DNA of 64,000 nt from [Scytonema hofmanni] UTEX 2349 (GTDB taxonomy: Bacteria; Cyanobacteriota; Cyanobacteriia; Cyanobacteriales; Nostocaceae): NCBI RefSeq assembly GCF_000582685.1, contig NZ_ALWD01000002.1:62001-126000 (forward strand). Direction: 5' to 3'. Numbering within the stretch: the first letter of the stretch is position 1; each line of letters opens with the position of its first letter. Under the pieces are notes generated by a model. That model searched no databases. It saw only the letters and a program-made list of their open reading frames with translations, and had not been told where the DNA came from. Below are positions 34,450-42,663 of the stretch, piece after piece. A program made the translations under genes and the position numbers.

Positions 34450-35146
34450 CCAAAGAATTCTCCAATTCTGGATAATTAGTATTCGAGTAAAATTTGTAGG
34501 CAATTTCTGAGTCACAAGAGATGTCATGCATAAACTCAGGTAGTTCAAAAACATCGCTTGCAGGAATATCCCAGTAGTTTCTGAAAAGTCCCACTCTGAC
34601 TCGGATTTCAGGTTCTTTGGTGTTGACTCGCCCCAAAACAGCATAGATGCGGAACCCTCCTTCGTCAGCATCATCGGTTGTTGAGAAGAAGGCTTTCATT
34701 GCATGATGAGAATGCACATCTATAGCCGCGTTGTGGAACGAAGAATCACCGTCAAATCTGGTTGGTTGACAGCTTGCGCTATGCTGAGTTTGGTCTGGTA
34801 TTTCCAAGCGCCAACTGTTCTGTTCATAGTGAATGTGAAAAGCAATTTCTACTGCACCTTGAGCGTTACAAGCGAGGCAACTGCGTCGCCACATTTCTAG
34901 CAATATTGTTTTAGGAATCCTACTTGGTTTGAGTTGCAAATAAGGTTCAAGAATTGGTAATCCCCGAAGATTTTCTCTGTAGTATTCTACGGGCATCAAT
35001 ACTTCTAATCCTGGGCGGGTGCCTCTAATGAATACTCCATTCCCAGCAAAAAGATATTCAAACAGAGAACTGGTATGAGATGGTAAAGGGAGTTGACGGA
35101 CAATTTTGTAGTCAACTATTTCCTCAAAATTAACTAGCTGAATCAT
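34427..35146 (-). CDS. PRTRC system protein A (JAMM/MPN protease-like)
   Basis: 239 aa (ATG at 35146; a TTG two codons earlier is also in frame). AIDVHSHHAMKAFFSTTDDA holds an intact JAMM motif H-x-H-x7-S-x2-D, with an upstream glutamate in GAVEIAFHIHYE. JAMM proteases remove ubiquitin-like proteins or mature them. It overlaps PRTRC-B by 17 bp and ThiF by 23 bp. The combination of an E1-like and a JAMM gene is the diagnostic core of PRTRC (ParB-related, ThiF-related cassette) loci. Confidence 0.85.
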   Translation of the reverse strand: MIQLVNFEEIVDYKIVRQLPLPSHTSSLFEYLFAGNGVFIRGTRPGLEVLMPVEYYRENLRGLPILEPYLQLKPSRIPKTILLEMWRRSCLACNAQGAVEIAFHIHYEQNSWRLEIPDQTQHSASCQPTRFDGDSSFHNAAIDVHSHHAMKAFFSTTDDADEGGFRIYAVLGRVNTKEPEIRVRVGLFRNYWDIPASDVFELPEFMHDISCDSEIAYKFYSNTNYPELENSLDEDEPKL

Positions 35147-35840
35147 CGGCAATTTCTGAAACTAAAGTTGCAATGGTAGCCTTTTTATCTAAAGGCACAA
35201 GGTCTTTGAGCGGGTAAGTGCAGTTTTTTTGCTGATGCAAAGCTAAAAGTTGATTGCGGACATCATTTGTATGATGCTTCGATTTGCCATTGCTTAAATG
35301 GGAATTAAACGGACTAGAAATGAAAAGATTCCAAGCTTGATTAATGGATTGGGCAGAAGCAGATGGGGGTTGATTTTTACCCCAGCAAACTTTTCCCCAC
35401 GGCGTGTACACATTTGGCAGTGGGGCATGGAAAAGGCTGGCATCAGGGTCGAATATCTTAATTTTGGTTGCCCATAACCAGTAGGTAAAATTTTTGCCGA
35501 CAAATATCATTGCAGGCATTGGAATTTGAACTTGCCCTAGTTCGTCACAGTCAAGTAGTGTTCTTTGTGGCGGGACGAATTTAACTACCCATTCCCCAGA
35601 GTTGCTAGTACAAGTGCGAACTACACCTTCACCTATCCAACCAGAGTCGATAGGTTCATTGCTAAAGGCGATGCGGAGTGCAGTTGGTGAGAGACATTTA
35701 TAGTGTGATTCTTCTCCAGATCGGTAATGCAGGATGTAAGTGCCATCAAGGATTAGTAGCTCGGCTTTGATTGCAGATAAGCTTTTGGGAGGGTCTTGTA
35801 AAAGCTCCCTGATTATTTCAGCAGTGATGATGTGTTCCAT
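35130..35840 (-). CDS. PRTRC system protein B
   Basis: 236 aa. AELLILDGTYILHYRSGEES, LSPTALRIAFSNEPIDSGWI and VVKFVPPQRTLLDCD, then YWLWATKIKIFDPDASLFHA and LPNVYTPWGKVCWG, match the PRTRC protein B pattern as I know it. Its function is unknown. The gene overlaps its neighbours on both sides (28 bp with F, 17 bp with A), so the proteins are likely made in fixed ratios. Confidence 0.78.
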   Translation of the reverse strand: MEHIITAEIIRELLQDPPKSLSAIKAELLILDGTYILHYRSGEESHYKCLSPTALRIAFSNEPIDSGWIGEGVVRTCTSNSGEWVVKFVPPQRTLLDCDELGQVQIPMPAMIFVGKNFTYWLWATKIKIFDPDASLFHAPLPNVYTPWGKVCWGKNQPPSASAQSINQAWNLFISSPFNSHLSNGKSKHHTNDVRNQLLALHQQKNCTYPLKDLVPLDKKATIATLVSEIADDSAS

Positions 35841-36613
35841 ATTCCCAAAACCAGTTCAAAGTGGTTTATAAGGTCTTGCTCCAGCCATTCGATAAGGTTA
35901 TAAACTTGGTCGAGGATTACCTTGGCATTTTGCCATTCCCTCTGTAAAAATTTGATATTTTCAATTGTCCAAACTAATGAAACTTCTGGTTCATTTGTTG
36001 CACAATAATCCAGCCAAATGTTATTGCTTTGATAGTCAAGAAGTTGCAATGCCAAGGGTAAGAATTTTAAAGGTTTGGCAGTACGACAAGATAATTTTTT
36101 TAACAATTGGGCGTTAATATCTTTGGGGTGTGCGATCGCCTGCCATGACACCCCAAACTCGCACTCATACCAATCAGTGCCTTCCACTGACTCAAGCCAG
36201 TAATATCCTTCTGTGCTTAAAGGAAGAAGAATTTGCCATCCAGACCGCAATGATTCAATGTCCTCGTGTCCGATCCAATCGCAGCCCATTGGCATAAGTG
36301 GAATTTGGTAGAAGCGTTCTTCATAGGCGTTTTCTATTTGTAACTCCCAGATGGGAAATAGGTTTTGGCTGACTAGATATAAAAACTCGATTTCAAGGGG
36401 ACTGTGACTATCAGGGTTATTTAGGTCTTCGGGGTAGTGTGCAGCTGTACTGTTCTTAAATTCATCTGGGAATAAGTGTTGATATAACGCCAGCAGTCGG
36501 TAGCTATTGAAACGGTTTTCTAAATAGTCAACCGCTTGGTTAGTGTCAAGAATTCTTTGGCACTGTCGCAAGCGGTGAATCGCCGACAATGCATTTAAAA
36601 GAGAAGGTAACAT
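35813..36613 (-). CDS. PRTRC system protein F-like
   Basis: 266 aa. Features are FPIWELQIENAYEERFYQIP and GCDWIGHEDIESLRSGWQIL, with a C-terminal VWTIENIKFLQREWQNAKVI helical region. It occupies the slot between the PRTRC C and B genes that protein F takes in canonical cassettes. The assignment is by position and general resemblance; no catalytic motif is visible. It starts 2 bp after the preceding stop. Confidence 0.6.
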   Translation of the reverse strand: MLPSLLNALSAIHRLRQCQRILDTNQAVDYLENRFNSYRLLALYQHLFPDEFKNSTAAHYPEDLNNPDSHSPLEIEFLYLVSQNLFPIWELQIENAYEERFYQIPLMPMGCDWIGHEDIESLRSGWQILLPLSTEGYYWLESVEGTDWYECEFGVSWQAIAHPKDINAQLLKKLSCRTAKPLKFLPLALQLLDYQSNNIWLDYCATNEPEVSLVWTIENIKFLQREWQNAKVILDQVYNLIEWLEQDLINHFELVLGIWNTSSLLK

Positions 36614-36615
36614 TG

Positions 36616-37038
36616 CTAGAACCCTTCTGGAATTGCGCCTGGTGATGGCAGAATTTTCTGTAACAAGCGCAATGTTTTCCGAATTACATTAGAGTATTCG
36701 GTTCCCTGTTTAATGGCTTCTTCAATTTCATTAGAAAGGGCGTTCATACTTTCGTAATCAAATTCTCCCATCAATTCCATATGCTGAACTTTTCGGCACA
36801 TGGTTATTGCTGGATTAACTTCTTCAGGTGAGGTTATTAAAACCTCTAGAGGTGACGCACCTTTAGGACCCGCTCGTTTTATAATTTTGATAATTTCTCC
36901 TGGCTTCCTCTCAATCACAGAATTTGCCATATCGGGATAAAAAGGTGTAAAAAGGTCGCGCAGTAATTGGTCGTTAGCAGCAATGTTTTCATCTACAGGA
37001 TGTTGTTGTCCCTCAAAAGACACTATTACTTTAACCAT
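36616..37038 (-). CDS. PRTRC system protein C-like (probable ubiquitin-like fold)
   Basis: 140 aa from the ATG at 37038. The first ~65 residues (MVKVIVSFEGQQHPVDENIA, LLRDLFTPFYPDMANSVIER, GEIIKIIKRAGPKG) match the short PRTRC protein C, which has a beta-grasp-like pattern and ends in a G-x-K-G-like segment. A helical extension of about 70 residues (EVNPAITMCRKVQHMELMGE onwards) is extra relative to the usual ~70-aa protein. It is the best candidate substrate for the ThiF/JAMM pair, an inference. Confidence 0.65.
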   Translation of the reverse strand: MVKVIVSFEGQQHPVDENIAANDQLLRDLFTPFYPDMANSVIERKPGEIIKIIKRAGPKGASPLEVLITSPEEVNPAITMCRKVQHMELMGEFDYESMNALSNEIEEAIKQGTEYSNVIRKTLRLLQKILPSPGAIPEGF

Positions 37039-37066
37039 AGTAGAATTATTGTGTTTAAATGTTGAA

Positions 37067-37783
37067 CTAGACCCCAAACAGCGTTAGCTGTGTATTTTTG
37101 CTGGTAGGGTTTTCTTCTTTAGTTTTGACAGGGGGAGAAGCAGCGGGTTGTTTATTTTTGGTTTTCTTAAGAGCCGCGTAGGAAATAGCCCGTCGCACTT
37201 GTCGGTTGGGAAAATCTGCTACTAATTCGTTAAGAAGGTTAGTGATAGCAGGTGGTAATTCGCCCATTTCATAAAGTCGCAGCATTTTATTAACAGGAAA
37301 GTCGCCGTGGCTACTGGCTGCCAGCATCACCTTTCTACCTTCGGGAGAGTTGTCATCAGGTAGAAAGGTAATGGTTAGCTTTACTGTGCATTTTTCAAAG
37401 ATGTACGGTTCTAATTGTTCTTCTTTTGAGTTTGTTTCAGACTCGAAGTTTTGGGATTCTAAGTCGTCATCATTCAACTCGTCCACTTCGTCATTTAATA
37501 AAGCTGAAGAAGGCGCGTCAACTATTGGTTTTTGTTCATCTGGCTGTGAATCACCTGAAGAGTTGTCGTTAAGTTCATCACTTTTGGACGCTGGTTGGAG
37601 AAGTGCCAAGTAATCAGATGCACCTGATGACCAGCGATCGCGCTCAAAAAGAAGTCCTAATTCTTGGAACCGTTCTTCTGTTGTTTTGTGTTTTTGAGAA
37701 CGATTGGGGTAAGAACTGAGAGTAGCAGGGCTAATTGAAAGTTGAAGCAATGAGACAGCTTGTTCTGGAGTTAGCCAGTTCAT
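37067..37783 (-). CDS. PRTRC system protein E-like
   Basis: 238 aa. The N-terminus has a helical LTPEQAVSLLQLSISPATLS segment and an acidic low-complexity linker (about 75-120). VKLTITFLPDDNSPEGRKVM and then LPPAITNLLNELVADFPN match the short beta-strand start and helical rest of PRTRC protein E. The tail is Lys/Pro-rich (QPAASPPVKTKEENPT). It heads the operon, downstream of palindromic DNA at 37898-37980. The N-terminal region is an addition relative to typical E proteins. Confidence 0.55.
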   Translation of the reverse strand: MNWLTPEQAVSLLQLSISPATLSSYPNRSQKHKTTEERFQELGLLFERDRWSSGASDYLALLQPASKSDELNDNSSGDSQPDEQKPIVDAPSSALLNDEVDELNDDDLESQNFESETNSKEEQLEPYIFEKCTVKLTITFLPDDNSPEGRKVMLAASSHGDFPVNKMLRLYEMGELPPAITNLLNELVADFPNRQVRRAISYAALKKTKNKQPAASPPVKTKEENPTSKNTQLTLFGV

Positions 37784-37897
37784 GATGCGTGTTTTCTACA
37801 ATAGTCAATTGTTCTGCTTGTGGGGGCGATCGCCCCTTAGACTACAGATTTTATTCCACATTAGGAAATTTGGGGTTTAGTTAGTCGTGAAGCGTTA

Positions 37898-37980
37898 ATT
37901 CAGTAATTCAATCGCTAAGTTTCAGCGCTGAAAAATCAATCATTTAGCGGCTAAAATCCATTTATTGCTTATTACTGAAT
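37898..37980. promoter_or_regulatory. Nested palindromes upstream of the PRTRC operon
   Basis: Perfect 10-bp arms ATTCAGTAAT (37898-37907) and ATTACTGAAT (37971-37980) enclose the 14-bp palindrome TTTCAGCGCTGAAA (37920-37933) and an inner pair GCTAA/TTAGC. They lie 115-200 bp before the start at 37783, a natural operator position. The rest of 37784-38100 shows no gene. Confidence 0.45.
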
Positions 37981-38100
37981 CAGTGTTGTGGTGCTATTGA
38001 ATCGTGCTAGTACAATGTGGCGGAAATAAAGCACCCATCTGCAATGGGTAAAAAGCCCGTAGTATTCAGATTTATTACTTTTTACTTTTGCCTTGTTGTA

Positions 38101-38364
38101 CTAGTTGTTTTCGTCGCTCAGTAACAGAAGTGGATCTGGATCATCGACTTCTTCTCTGACACCAGCAGTCATAGCATCGGCTATATTTTCTCGGATATCC
38201 CCCAGTATTTGGAATAATTTCCCGTCTTTAATTGGGAAGACAATTGCGATTGTGTTGTGTTCGTCGCTGATTCCTAAAACAATTTTTTCTCGGTCAATGT
38301 GGTGGGAGAGGGTGTCCAGTGTGGATACTTCAATAGTTTGATATTGTTGGTTGCTTCTTTTCAT
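38101..38364 (-). CDS. Small hypothetical protein near the PRTRC cassette
   Basis: 87 aa. DTLSHHIDREKIVLGISDEH and TIAIVFPIKDGKLFQILGDI suggest a small beta-alpha fold with an acidic C-terminus (EEVDDPDPLLLLSDENN). Family not recognised. It is in the same orientation as the PRTRC and Gp157-like genes and may belong to the same accessory block. Confidence 0.5.
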   Translation of the reverse strand: MKRSNQQYQTIEVSTLDTLSHHIDREKIVLGISDEHNTIAIVFPIKDGKLFQILGDIRENIADAMTAGVREEVDDPDPLLLLSDENN

Positions 38365-38606
38365 GTTGCTATAGTGCGCGTGATGGCACGAGTATTCTTT
38401 GATAATGGTTGTTGAAAGGAGGAGATAAGTGTGAAGATAAATTTGGCATAGCGTGAAAGGTAAGTAGTTTAAAGGGGTGTAATTTATGCGATAAGTGAAA
38501 TGACTCTTGATAAGATATGCGTATTCGCTCTTATAATCAGTTGTACTTCGTTTGCTAATTCCTCAAGCACCAAATATGCTCATTTTATGGTGCTTGAGTG
38601 TATGAA

Positions 38607-39215
38607 TTACTTTACTGCGGAGACTTTCTTTTTTCCATTACGTTTTTGATGGTTATCTTGAACGTCTTGGATGTTTTTCGCAATTATTCCGTACTCGACT
38701 TTTCGTTTGCGTTCTATATGCGTACCGTCTACGGGTATGCCTTTTTTCCAATCAGCGATGATTCTCTTTTTGTCAGGAGTAACCACTTCTTTTCGGTTGA
38801 TGTACTCTTGGGGTAATTCCTCCGTAGGAATCAGTACTTCACAACTAGGCGGGTTTTCTTTGATAGTAATGTGGCGGGATTTGCCCACTAATTTATCTGG
38901 TAAAACTCCAGTGGAGTGGAAGTACAGTAGGGTAGAATCCAAGGAAAGTCGCCAGCGTTGCAAGCGATCAAGTGCCGTTTTATGAATTTCTACTAAATGT
39001 TCAAGGCGTGCTTTGATCCCAACTATTTCAGCATCCAGCTGCAAAGCTAGCTCGGCTTGAGTGTCAGTTGATGTTTCTTGGTTTTTCTGGTTTTCCCAGA
39101 GTGCTTTGAGAATAGCTTCCTCTTCTTCTGGGGTTTGGGCGCTTTCTAATTGTGTCCAAAGTTCAACAGCTTCAAATGAATATTTGGCTAAGGTTGCTTG
39201 AGCTAAGTAAGACAT
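38607..39215 (-). CDS. Gp157-like phage/plasmid protein
   Basis: 202 aa from the ATG at 39215, preceded by GGAAGG; a GTG three codons upstream is also in frame. The N-terminal half is helical (KYSFEAVELWTQLESAQTPE, LDAEIVGIKARLEHLVEIHK). The C-terminal half HITIKENPPSCEVLIPTEEL, PQEYINRKEVVTPDKKRI and DWKKGIPVDGTHIE follows the Siphovirus Gp157 family pattern. Members occur in phages and plasmids, often near recombination genes. Function unclear. Confidence 0.75.
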   Translation of the reverse strand: MSYLAQATLAKYSFEAVELWTQLESAQTPEEEEAILKALWENQKNQETSTDTQAELALQLDAEIVGIKARLEHLVEIHKTALDRLQRWRLSLDSTLLYFHSTGVLPDKLVGKSRHITIKENPPSCEVLIPTEELPQEYINRKEVVTPDKKRIIADWKKGIPVDGTHIERKRKVEYGIIAKNIQDVQDNHQKRNGKKKVSAVK

Positions 39216-39217
39216 TT

Positions 39218-39388
39218 TTACCACCTTCCGCAGCTATGTTTGTAGTCCCATTCGGCTTCAATTTGGTTGATGATAACCATAGTTTCTGAATCAAGTTTTT
39301 CTTCAGATGACATGGGAATTGGTAGGATATTAATGGTCGTCTGATGTTCAAATGTGGATAACTTTGGTTTTGTAACTCGTTTTGGCAT
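39218..39388 (-). CDS. Small 56-residue protein upstream of the Gp157-like gene
   Basis: Open frame MPKRVTKPKLSTFEHQTTIN, then a segment MSSEEKLDSETMVI and ending WDYKHSCGRW. Its stop lies 2 bp before the Gp157-like ATG, and the ribosome-binding GGAAGG of that gene lies within its last codons, suggesting coupling. No family recognised. Confidence 0.45.
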   Translation of the reverse strand: MPKRVTKPKLSTFEHQTTINILPIPMSSEEKLDSETMVIINQIEAEWDYKHSCGRW

Positions 39389-39910
39389 CATTGTTAGTGC
39401 TACTAGAAATGGCTATAGTGTTGAAAGTTAGGACGTGGGAGTAATGTTGCTAACATTTAACGCTCATAGCGCGGTAGCGCGGCAATACGTGCAACGAATG
39501 CTCAATTGACTTTAAGAGGGTATTGATGCGGTTGAAAGAAGCGTTATGGACGGTCAATATTCCTTAGGAAAGATGTTCTCAATCTTTAAGCGGTAGAGGG
39601 CATTTAAAATTTTTTGTGCCACTATAAGTTGATGGCTTGTGCAACTTGACTTATGAATTAGTCGTCGGTATTTGTCTTTTATAAGGACGTGCTTTTTTAG
39701 TTTTTGTTAGTTTAAAGATGTAATTCAAACTAAGATAACGACAAAATTAGTTTCTGCTTTTTACTAAATAACACCTAATTTATGACTTAATGAACTGAAC
39801 GCATATATCTTAATAATTGTTTTATTTACAGCTTTTGATGTTAGTTATGTGGGTTATATACGTGCCAAAATAATTTAAATAAGTATAAAAAAATATTATG
39901 AGATTGAGTT
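39389..39910. other. A+T-rich intergenic stretch
   Basis: Divergent region between the minus-strand Gp157 block and the plus-strand defence-like block. It contains a G+C-rich dispersed-repeat-like patch near 39468-39485 (AGCGCGGTAGCGCGGC). I see no gene or strong dyad. Confidence 0.4.
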
Positions 39911-40933
39911 ATGAGTAATGGTCTTTATCCAGTGGTTCTTTACCCGATGTTAGTCAACAGTTTTTGTGTAGAAAATCCCTTACCAATTCAAGACTCAGGT
40001 GCTACACCAGAGCTTATTCCTCCTGTGCCGTCGCGATCGCCTCAGTTTTATGAACGAGCTTATATTTGGGTACTACAGGGTTGGCTGATTAGCGTGGGGG
40101 TGTTAGTGGTGACTCAGTGGTTGTTTGGGCTTTCATTAGTTGCGTTTTCTTTAGCTTTGGGTTGCTCTGCAATTAGTGGAATAGCGATTTGGTATTACTT
40201 GCTAAAGTGCGATTCTAGGGCGAAAACACGGTATAAACAACGATTGTCCGAGTATGAAAATCGTTACGACCATCGTTTGAAAATGGCGACGGGTACTCAA
40301 AAGAATTCTTTACTGTTGCAAACTCGTCAGAAGAAGCTGAAAGCTTTGCTCAATGGTCGTATTCAATTGCCCTGTAATTCCAGTAATGCCCAGCAAGGGG
40401 TAAGCGAACAGCAGTTTTTTCGCTATTTACTTCGTTATTTTCCAACTGTTTGTCAGGGTATGGAATTTCAAATCCCTGACTCGTCTTTTCGTTACTCGGC
40501 TGATTTTATCCTTTACCACCAGCAATCCGGTTTAGGTGTAGACATTGAAGTTGACGAACCGTATGAGGGACGTACAGGAGAACCACATCATTGCGTAGAC
40601 CAAGGCAAGGACAGCCGTCGGAACCAATTTTTTATTGATAATAACTGGATTGTAATTCGATTTTCTGAAAAGCAAGTTGTGCAACATCCAGATTCTTGCT
40701 GTAAAGTAATTGCTAGTGCGATCGCTAAAATTACTGGTGATTACAGTTGTTTAGTTTCTCTTCAAGATGTTCCAGCTTTACCTTTTGATAAGCAGTGGAC
40801 AATTAAAGAGGCAAAACGAATGGCGAAAACTAATTATCGACAGTCTTACTTACCAGGTATTTCATTTCCAAAACGTAGTTTTTCAGTAAATATAAAGCAG
40901 CAAAAGTCGCGTATATATCGTAAAATTAGATAA
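39911..40933 (+). CDS. Membrane-anchored PD-(D/E)XK nuclease-like protein
   Basis: 340 aa. Two membrane helices (about 50-97: YIWVLQGWLISVGVLVVTQW, FSLALGCSAISGIAIWYYLL) are followed by a charged helical linker. The C-terminal domain (about 165-290) contains FRYSADFILYHQQ, VDIEVDEPYEG, a basic DSRRNQFFIDNNWIVI and RFSEKQV. This is the D...E-x-D/K and C-terminal strand pattern of Vsr/DUF559-like restriction-type nucleases. A membrane-tethered nuclease next to DUF4365 and a caspase gene suggests defence, as an inference. The Lys of the classical D-E-x-K motif is not clear. Confidence 0.55.
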   Translation: MSNGLYPVVLYPMLVNSFCVENPLPIQDSGATPELIPPVPSRSPQFYERAYIWVLQGWLISVGVLVVTQWLFGLSLVAFSLALGCSAISGIAIWYYLLKCDSRAKTRYKQRLSEYENRYDHRLKMATGTQKNSLLLQTRQKKLKALLNGRIQLPCNSSNAQQGVSEQQFFRYLLRYFPTVCQGMEFQIPDSSFRYSADFILYHQQSGLGVDIEVDEPYEGRTGEPHHCVDQGKDSRRNQFFIDNNWIVIRFSEKQVVQHPDSCCKVIASAIAKITGDYSCLVSLQDVPALPFDKQWTIKEAKRMAKTNYRQSYLPGISFPKRSFSVNIKQQKSRIYRKIR

Positions 40934-40995
40934 TGTTGAAAAATTTAATCAGCACTATTACTAACATTACATATTAATACAAAAGTGTCAGTTTA

Positions 40996-41499
40996 ATGGA
41001 TTTGAACATCCAAAAAGAAGAATTTAGCTATGCTTATATATATGCTGTTGTATCAGCTGCGGGTTACTCATGCCAAATAGCATCCAGACCCACAGATATT
41101 GGCGGCATCGACATCATCATTTCAGGTACAGAACAGGAATATTCGCTTTATCCACCTCGCCTCGAAGTGCAGGTTAAATCTACTTCAATAGATGTAATGA
41201 GTGATGAATTTATTAGATATCCTCTCAAACTTAAAAACTATAATGAGTTGAGAAAGCAAAAAACTCTTGTACCCAAAATCCTGATTGTAGTGTTAATTCC
41301 TGACAATCTAATTGAATGGGTGAATCAGTCAGAAACCGAACTCTGTATGCGGCGTTGCGGCTACTGGATGTCATTAAAAGGGCAACCAGAGACACAAAAT
41401 ACTGAAACCGTGACTGTCTATTTGCCTCGTTCACAATTATTTACAGTCAATGCTCTTAAAAATATTATGCAGCAAATCGAGACAAAAGGCACATTATGA
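40996..41499 (+). CDS. DUF4365 nuclease-like protein
   Basis: 167 aa. IASRPTDIGGIDIIISG then RLEVQVKSTSIDVM gives the D-x(n)-E/Q-x-Q-V-K-S pattern of the PD-(D/E)XK fold in DUF4365. LVPKILIVVLIPDNLIEWV and YWMSLKGQPETQNTETVTVY complete the domain. DUF4365 domains occur in restriction and anti-plasmid systems. The stop overlaps the ATG of the next gene (ATGA, 41496-41499), so the two products are very likely functional partners. Confidence 0.7.
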   Translation: MDLNIQKEEFSYAYIYAVVSAAGYSCQIASRPTDIGGIDIIISGTEQEYSLYPPRLEVQVKSTSIDVMSDEFIRYPLKLKNYNELRKQKTLVPKILIVVLIPDNLIEWVNQSETELCMRRCGYWMSLKGQPETQNTETVTVYLPRSQLFTVNALKNIMQQIETKGTL

Positions 41500-42044
41500 A
41501 AGCAATTGTTTGTGATAGTGACATCCTGAAAAGTTTAGATCCCCGTCAGGTGGCAGCTTATTTGCAATCTAAAGGATGGCATGAGAGAACCCGCGTTCCT
41601 GCTCAAGTATCTAGTTGGACTAGGGACACTTTCTCAGAAGATAAATTAAAGATTTATTTACCCTTAGACCAGGATTTCGACGATTACCCCCGTCGAATGT
41701 ACGAAGTTATGGAAATTTTGGAAAATGCAGAAAATCGGTCGCAGTTGGATATTTTGAGCGAGCTAATTACAGTAGTGGGGAATATCGAAATTCAAGGAGT
41801 TGTGACACAAGTTCAACCGTTAGCCGAAGTAAAAAGTGGCAACATTACAATTCTGGGTGTTGTTGTGGATAAGTTGCGGAAAATCCACATTAATTTAAAT
41901 GAAGACGAATACAATATAGCAGTGAAAGCTTACTGGGAGCGAAAGCCCATTATCTGCATTGGGGATTTAATCAAGGAGGGTAACTCTTTTATGCTGAAAA
42001 ACCCCCGAAACTTTAGTTTATATCCAGAAGAGGAGATAAATTAA
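41496..42044 (+). CDS. Partner of the DUF4365 protein, unknown family
   Basis: 182 aa. An N-terminal half with LDPRQVAAYLQSKGWHERTR and EDKLKIYLPLDQDFDDYPRR is followed by a beta-rich region: GNIEIQGVVTQVQPLAEVKS, KIHINLNEDEYNIAVKAYWE and IICIGDLIKEGNSFML. It overlaps the DUF4365 gene by 4 bp. The family is not recognised by name. It may bind or restrain the nuclease or act as its specificity partner. Confidence 0.55.
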   Translation: MKAIVCDSDILKSLDPRQVAAYLQSKGWHERTRVPAQVSSWTRDTFSEDKLKIYLPLDQDFDDYPRRMYEVMEILENAENRSQLDILSELITVVGNIEIQGVVTQVQPLAEVKSGNITILGVVVDKLRKIHINLNEDEYNIAVKAYWERKPIICIGDLIKEGNSFMLKNPRNFSLYPEEEIN

Positions 42045-42084
42045 CCGTAATTGGCAGGTTAAGTTCACAACCGTGTTTAAGATG

Positions 42085-42420
42085 CTAAAACCCTCCTTGC
42101 GGTATCCTCACTGGCTTTATGTGTAACGTTAATTTAAAGGGCTTGCATTTATGTCCAAGTAGCCGCGACGAGCTAGTTCCGCTCTTATATGTGGTAGGAT
42201 AAGCGGGTTTGCTGTTGGCACTTTGCCAAATTGATAAAGCTTCTTCTGCGTCCAAAGGTGGGTTACAGCGTTTGCAATATTGGCGGAATAGGCTTTGTGG
42301 TGTCGGATAGTAAGCTATGCCTTGCTCTTCCAAGATGGCAGATGTACCCAGTAGGTTTCGTGCTAATTTATAGCCTGAGTGATTGCGGTTTCCTTGTAAG
42401 TCTCCTTGTTTTATTAAAGT
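42085..42420 (-). pseudogene. Fragment of a bifunctional primase/PriCT-type gene
   Basis: Minus-strand frame reads QGDLQGNRNHSGYKLARNLL, then TPQSLFRQYCKRCNPPLDAE and EALSIWQSANSKP. This is the C-terminal PriCT-like motif of cyanobacterial plasmid primase/polymerases (FxDYCxRCxPPLxxxEAxxIWxSA). The 5' part is gone (stops near 42457) and the 3' end runs into unrelated sequence. It is a relic of an older replication gene. Confidence 0.6.
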
Positions 42421-42595
42421 TTGGTCACTGCGATCGCTACACGGGAACGCCGCTTTTTATCCGAGGCTAGGGCGCTCTTGGCATTGAGCCAAAATTTTTG
42501 TAAAATTCTGTAATTTAGTCGGTTAACTTTTGTTAAATGTAACTTTTAGCCATTCTTTGAGGTCAGGATAAATACTGATGAATTATTCTTGCTCT

Positions 42596-42640
42596 ATTTT
42601 GAGATAGCTTGGCTTCTTATGCGCTACACTATCTCAAAAT
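42596..42640. terminator. 12-bp inverted repeat after the Trypco1-like gene
   Basis: ATTTTGAGATAG (42596-42607) pairs perfectly with CTATCTCAAAAT (42629-42640) across a 21-nt loop. It lies 24 bp downstream of the minus-strand stop at 42664, so it may be an RNA-level terminator or stabiliser, though a U-run is poor. The rest of 42421-42663 holds no gene. Confidence 0.4.
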
Positions 42641-42663
42641 GTCTAACTTTGAGATGAAAGCAT

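Noticed and set aside
34450..34674. N-terminal extension of the ThiF-family gene
   Set aside because: The region only overlaps the PRTRC-A gene out of frame, and the E1 fold begins at about 34415; the ATG at 34449 is adequate.
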